Assembly: GCA_949318235.1 (NCBI GenBank)
Contig: CASGGR010000038.1
Location: forward strand, 434,001-498,000
Direction of reading: 5' to 3'
Length of the DNA: 64,000 nt
From: Ecdyonurus torrentis
Lineage: Eukaryota; Arthropoda; Insecta; Ephemeroptera; Heptageniidae
Shown: in pieces, positions 62,494 to 64,000 of the stretch
Layout of the letters: the number at the start of each line of letters is the position of its first letter
Position numbering within the stretch: position 1 is the first letter of the stretch
Notes under the pieces: model-generated
Database searches by the model: none
What the model was told of the DNA's origin: nothing
Seen by the model: only the letters and a program-made list of their open reading frames with translations
Position numbers and translations under genes: made by a program

Positions 62494-62739
62494 AGTGAAA
62501 ACTAAAGTTGTCAATAACCCAAAAAGTATGCGTCGAAGCAAAAAAGTTCAAGACATCTTTTTTGTAGAGAATTAAAAAACGTATGTTATAAGTCAAATTT
62601 GATGTCTGTAGCATTCTTAGTTTTTGAGAAATCATCAAAAGTAGTTTTAATCGTGTAAAAAGTATGATTCAAAACATTCAATAACATTTGGTTCTTGAAA
62701 TAGAAACTTTGTTTCATGACTTGGTTTGGCTACATGATG
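62494..62739 (+). other. Hybrid monomer A(or U)/P
   Basis: g14 is followed by a43, c61, g81a, c88g, c148g and a177c. The switch lies between 62507 and 62536, the same part of the monomer as in the hybrids at 33217 and 61264. Confidence 0.87.
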
Positions 62740-63231
62740 AGTGAAAACTAAAATTGTCAATAACCCAAAAAGTATGCGTCGAAGCAAAAAAGTTCAAGAC
62801 ATCTTTTTTGTAGAGAATTGAAAAACCTATGTCATAAGTCAAATTTGATGTCTGTAGCATTCTTAGTTTTTGAGAAATCATCAAAACTAGTTTTAATCGT
62901 GTAAAAAGTATGATTCAAAACATTCAATAACATTTGGTTCTTGAAATAGAAACTTTGTTTCATGACTTGGTTTGGCTACATGATGAGTGAAAACTAAAAT
63001 TGTCAATAACCCAAAAAGTATGCGTCGAAGCAAAAAAGTTCAAGACATCTTTTTTGTAGAGAATTGAAAAACCTATGTCATAAGTCAAATTTGATGTCTG
63101 TAGCATTCTTAGTTTTTGAGAAATCATCAAAACTAGTTTTAATCGTGTAAAAAGTATGATTAAAAACATTCAATAACATTTGGTTTTTGAAATAGACACT
63201 TTGTTTCATGACTTGGTTTGGCTACATGATG

Positions 63232-63477
63232 AGTGAAAACTAAAGTTGTCAATAACCCAAAAAGTATGCGTCGGAGCAAAAAAGTTCAAGATATCTTTTT
63301 TGTAGAGAATTGAAAAACCTATGTCATAAGTTAAATTTGATGTCTGTAGCATTCTTAGTTTTTGAGAAATCATCAAAACTAGTTTTAATCGTGTAAAAAG
63401 TATGATTAAAAACATTCAATAACATTTGGTTCTTGAAATAGACACTTTGTTTCATGACTTGGTTTGGCTACATGATG
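63232..63477 (+). other. Hybrid monomer S/G
   Basis: It begins agtg after an R with c201t, as S does, but has c101t, c148 and the A-run of G. The switch lies between 63235 and 63332. It closes the 984-bp repeat that starts at 62494. Confidence 0.83.
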
Positions 63478-63969
63478 AGTGAAAACTAAAGTTGTCAATA
63501 ACCCAAAAAGTATGCGTCGAAGCAAAAAAGTTCAAGACATCTTTTTTGTAGAGAATTAAAAAACGTATGTTATAAGTCAAATTTGATGTCTGTAGCATTC
63601 TTAGTTTTTGAGAAATCATCAAAAGTAGTTTTAATCGTGTAAAAAGTATGATTCAAAACATTCAATAACATTTGGTTCTTGAAATAGAAACTTTGTTTCA
63701 TGACTTGGTTTGGCTACATGATGAGTGAAAACTAAAATTGTCAATAACCCAAAAAGTATGCGTCGAAGCAAAAAAGTTCAAGACATCTTTTTTGTAGAGA
63801 ATTGAAAAACCTATGTCATAAGTCAAATTTGATGTCTGTAGCATTCTTAGTTTTTGAGAAATCATCAAAACTAGTTTTAATCGTGTAAAAAGTATGATTC
63901 AAAACATTCAATAACATTTGGTTCTTGAAATAGAAACTTTGTTTCATGACTTGGTTTGGCTACATGATG
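63478..63969 (+). repeat. Hybrid P and Q, second copy
   Basis: The monomer at 63478 has the same g14/a43 combination as 62494 and lies exactly 984 bp (four monomers) downstream; Q follows at 63724. It is a copy of the earlier hybrid and not a new exchange. Confidence 0.87.
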
Positions 63970-64000
63970 AGTGAAAACTAAAATTGTCAATAACCCAAAA
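63970..64000 (+). repeat. Partial monomer at window end
   Basis: Thirty-one bases of the 261st monomer with a14, consistent with R following Q. The array runs past the right edge of the window. Confidence 0.95.

Larger units (their letters stand above)
62002..63477 (+). repeat. F-G-hybrid-Q-R-hybrid, distal rearranged block
   Basis: F at 62002 and G at 62248 (t93) are followed by a P with an A/U-like left end (62494), Q (62740), R (62986) and an S/G hybrid (63232). The last leads to a second copy of the hybrid P at 63478, giving a 984-bp repeat of hybrid-Q-R-G that the window end cuts off. Confidence 0.85.
1..64000 (+). repeat. Satellite DNA array, 246-bp monomer, 260 complete copies with higher-order structure
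   Basis: The entire window is a head-to-tail tandem array. Monomer starts fall at 1, 247, 493 and so on to 63970, and the register slips by one base only at nine 247-bp monomers. Neighbouring monomers differ at roughly 3 to 15 positions, while monomers of the same type in distant blocks look nearly identical; that contrast defines a higher-order repeat. No unrelated sequence interrupts the array and no monomer is inverted. The reading frames of 68-69 codons on the minus strand recur once per monomer because 246 is divisible by 3. They match no protein family I recognise. Family and species are not recognised; centromeric or other heterochromatic location is inference. Confidence 0.97.

Noticed and set aside
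467..63415. Recurring open reading frames of 68-69 codons on the minus strand, one per monomer
   Set aside because: They exist because 246 bp is 82 codons, so the same frame and the same stop recur. Many monomer types (C, C', H, N, P, Q) lack the frame or its start, the translation has no recognisable domain, and adjacent monomers do not join into one longer frame. I treat them as satellite shadows.
1..64000. CRISPR-like array
   Set aside because: There is no alternation of short repeats with unique spacers. The whole 246-bp unit repeats, and the variable bases are scattered substitutions.
1..64000. Tandem protein-repeat gene (one giant coding repeat)
   Set aside because: Each monomer has at least one stop in the frames I followed, and the nine one-base indels shift frame without compensation.
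1..64000. Telomeric repeat, rDNA spacer or tRNA gene within the array
   Set aside because: No TTTAGGG/TTAGGG-type tracts, rRNA-like segments or tRNA-like stems were seen. Every base is accounted for by the satellite.

Overview
The whole 64 kb window is one uninterrupted array of AT-rich satellite DNA. It holds 260 complete head-to-tail monomers and a 31-bp fragment of the next. Of these, 251 are 246 bp and nine are 247 bp (251x246 + 9x247 = 63,969). All monomers lie in the same orientation. I see no gene, RNA gene, transposon, inversion or unrelated spacer. Monomer 1 has 73 G/C in 246 bp (about 30% GC). The short reading frames of 68-69 codons that recur every 246 bp are translations of the satellite and are not annotated as genes. 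A homogeneous megasatellite of this kind points to eukaryotic heterochromatin (centromeric, pericentromeric or subtelomeric). I do not recognise the monomer family and nothing here identifies the species.

Monomers fall into recurring types separated by a few diagnostic bases. Numbering counts the a of agtg as base 1; the reference is type A at 1-246. Key: A = reference. C = t105c, c148g, t153c, a177c, c212a; C' = C plus c101t; C'' = C without t105c. D = g14a, g43a, t61c. E = g14a, t61c, a78c, c94t. F = D plus c64a, t93a, c94t and a 3' end g225t. G = g4a, c101t. H = g4a, t16a, c148t, a150g, a157t and the +1 indel. I = A with a T-run at 177-181. J = a11t, g14a, c41t, t61c, a78c, c94t, a136c; J' = J without a11t and c41t. 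K = t175a. L = F without c64a and g225t. M = H-left/G-right. N = A-left/H-right (247 bp). O = divergent type (see 35186). P = g14a, g43a, t61c, g81a, c88g, c94t, c148g, a177c; P* = P with a broken T-run near base 69. Q = D plus a177c, c212a. R = D plus c201t. S = A with c148t, a150g, a157t and a T-run at 177-181. T = F-left/P-right. U = A-left/Q-right.

The types follow each other in repeated orders, so this is a higher-order-repeat (HOR) array. Region 1 (1-34939) is built from a core J-D-A-K-A-C'-L, present in eight complete copies and a ninth interrupted one, with variable linkers made of D-E-C-F-G, C''-F-G, M, N, H, G and A. Region 2 (about 34940-36908) is a transition made of a duplicated 6-mer, C'-L-M-N-J'-O. 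Region 3 (36909-64000) has a new core, P-Q-R-S-C (1230 bp), alternating with F-G-U-R-S-C (1476 bp). It contains a 7873-bp, 32-monomer tandem duplication (36170-44042 / 44043-51915) and a 16-monomer, 3936-bp HOR (49456-53391 / 53392-57327, plus partial copies). The distal part, 57328-64000, is rearranged and rich in hybrid monomers.

There is no pathway to reconstruct. The biology visible here is array evolution: unequal exchange or replication slippage in units of 1, 3, 4, 6, 7, 14, 16 and 32 monomers, with hybrid monomers marking the junctions. Types were read by eye. Alignment could change individual calls but not the overall picture. Very long identical blocks could also reflect assembly error.
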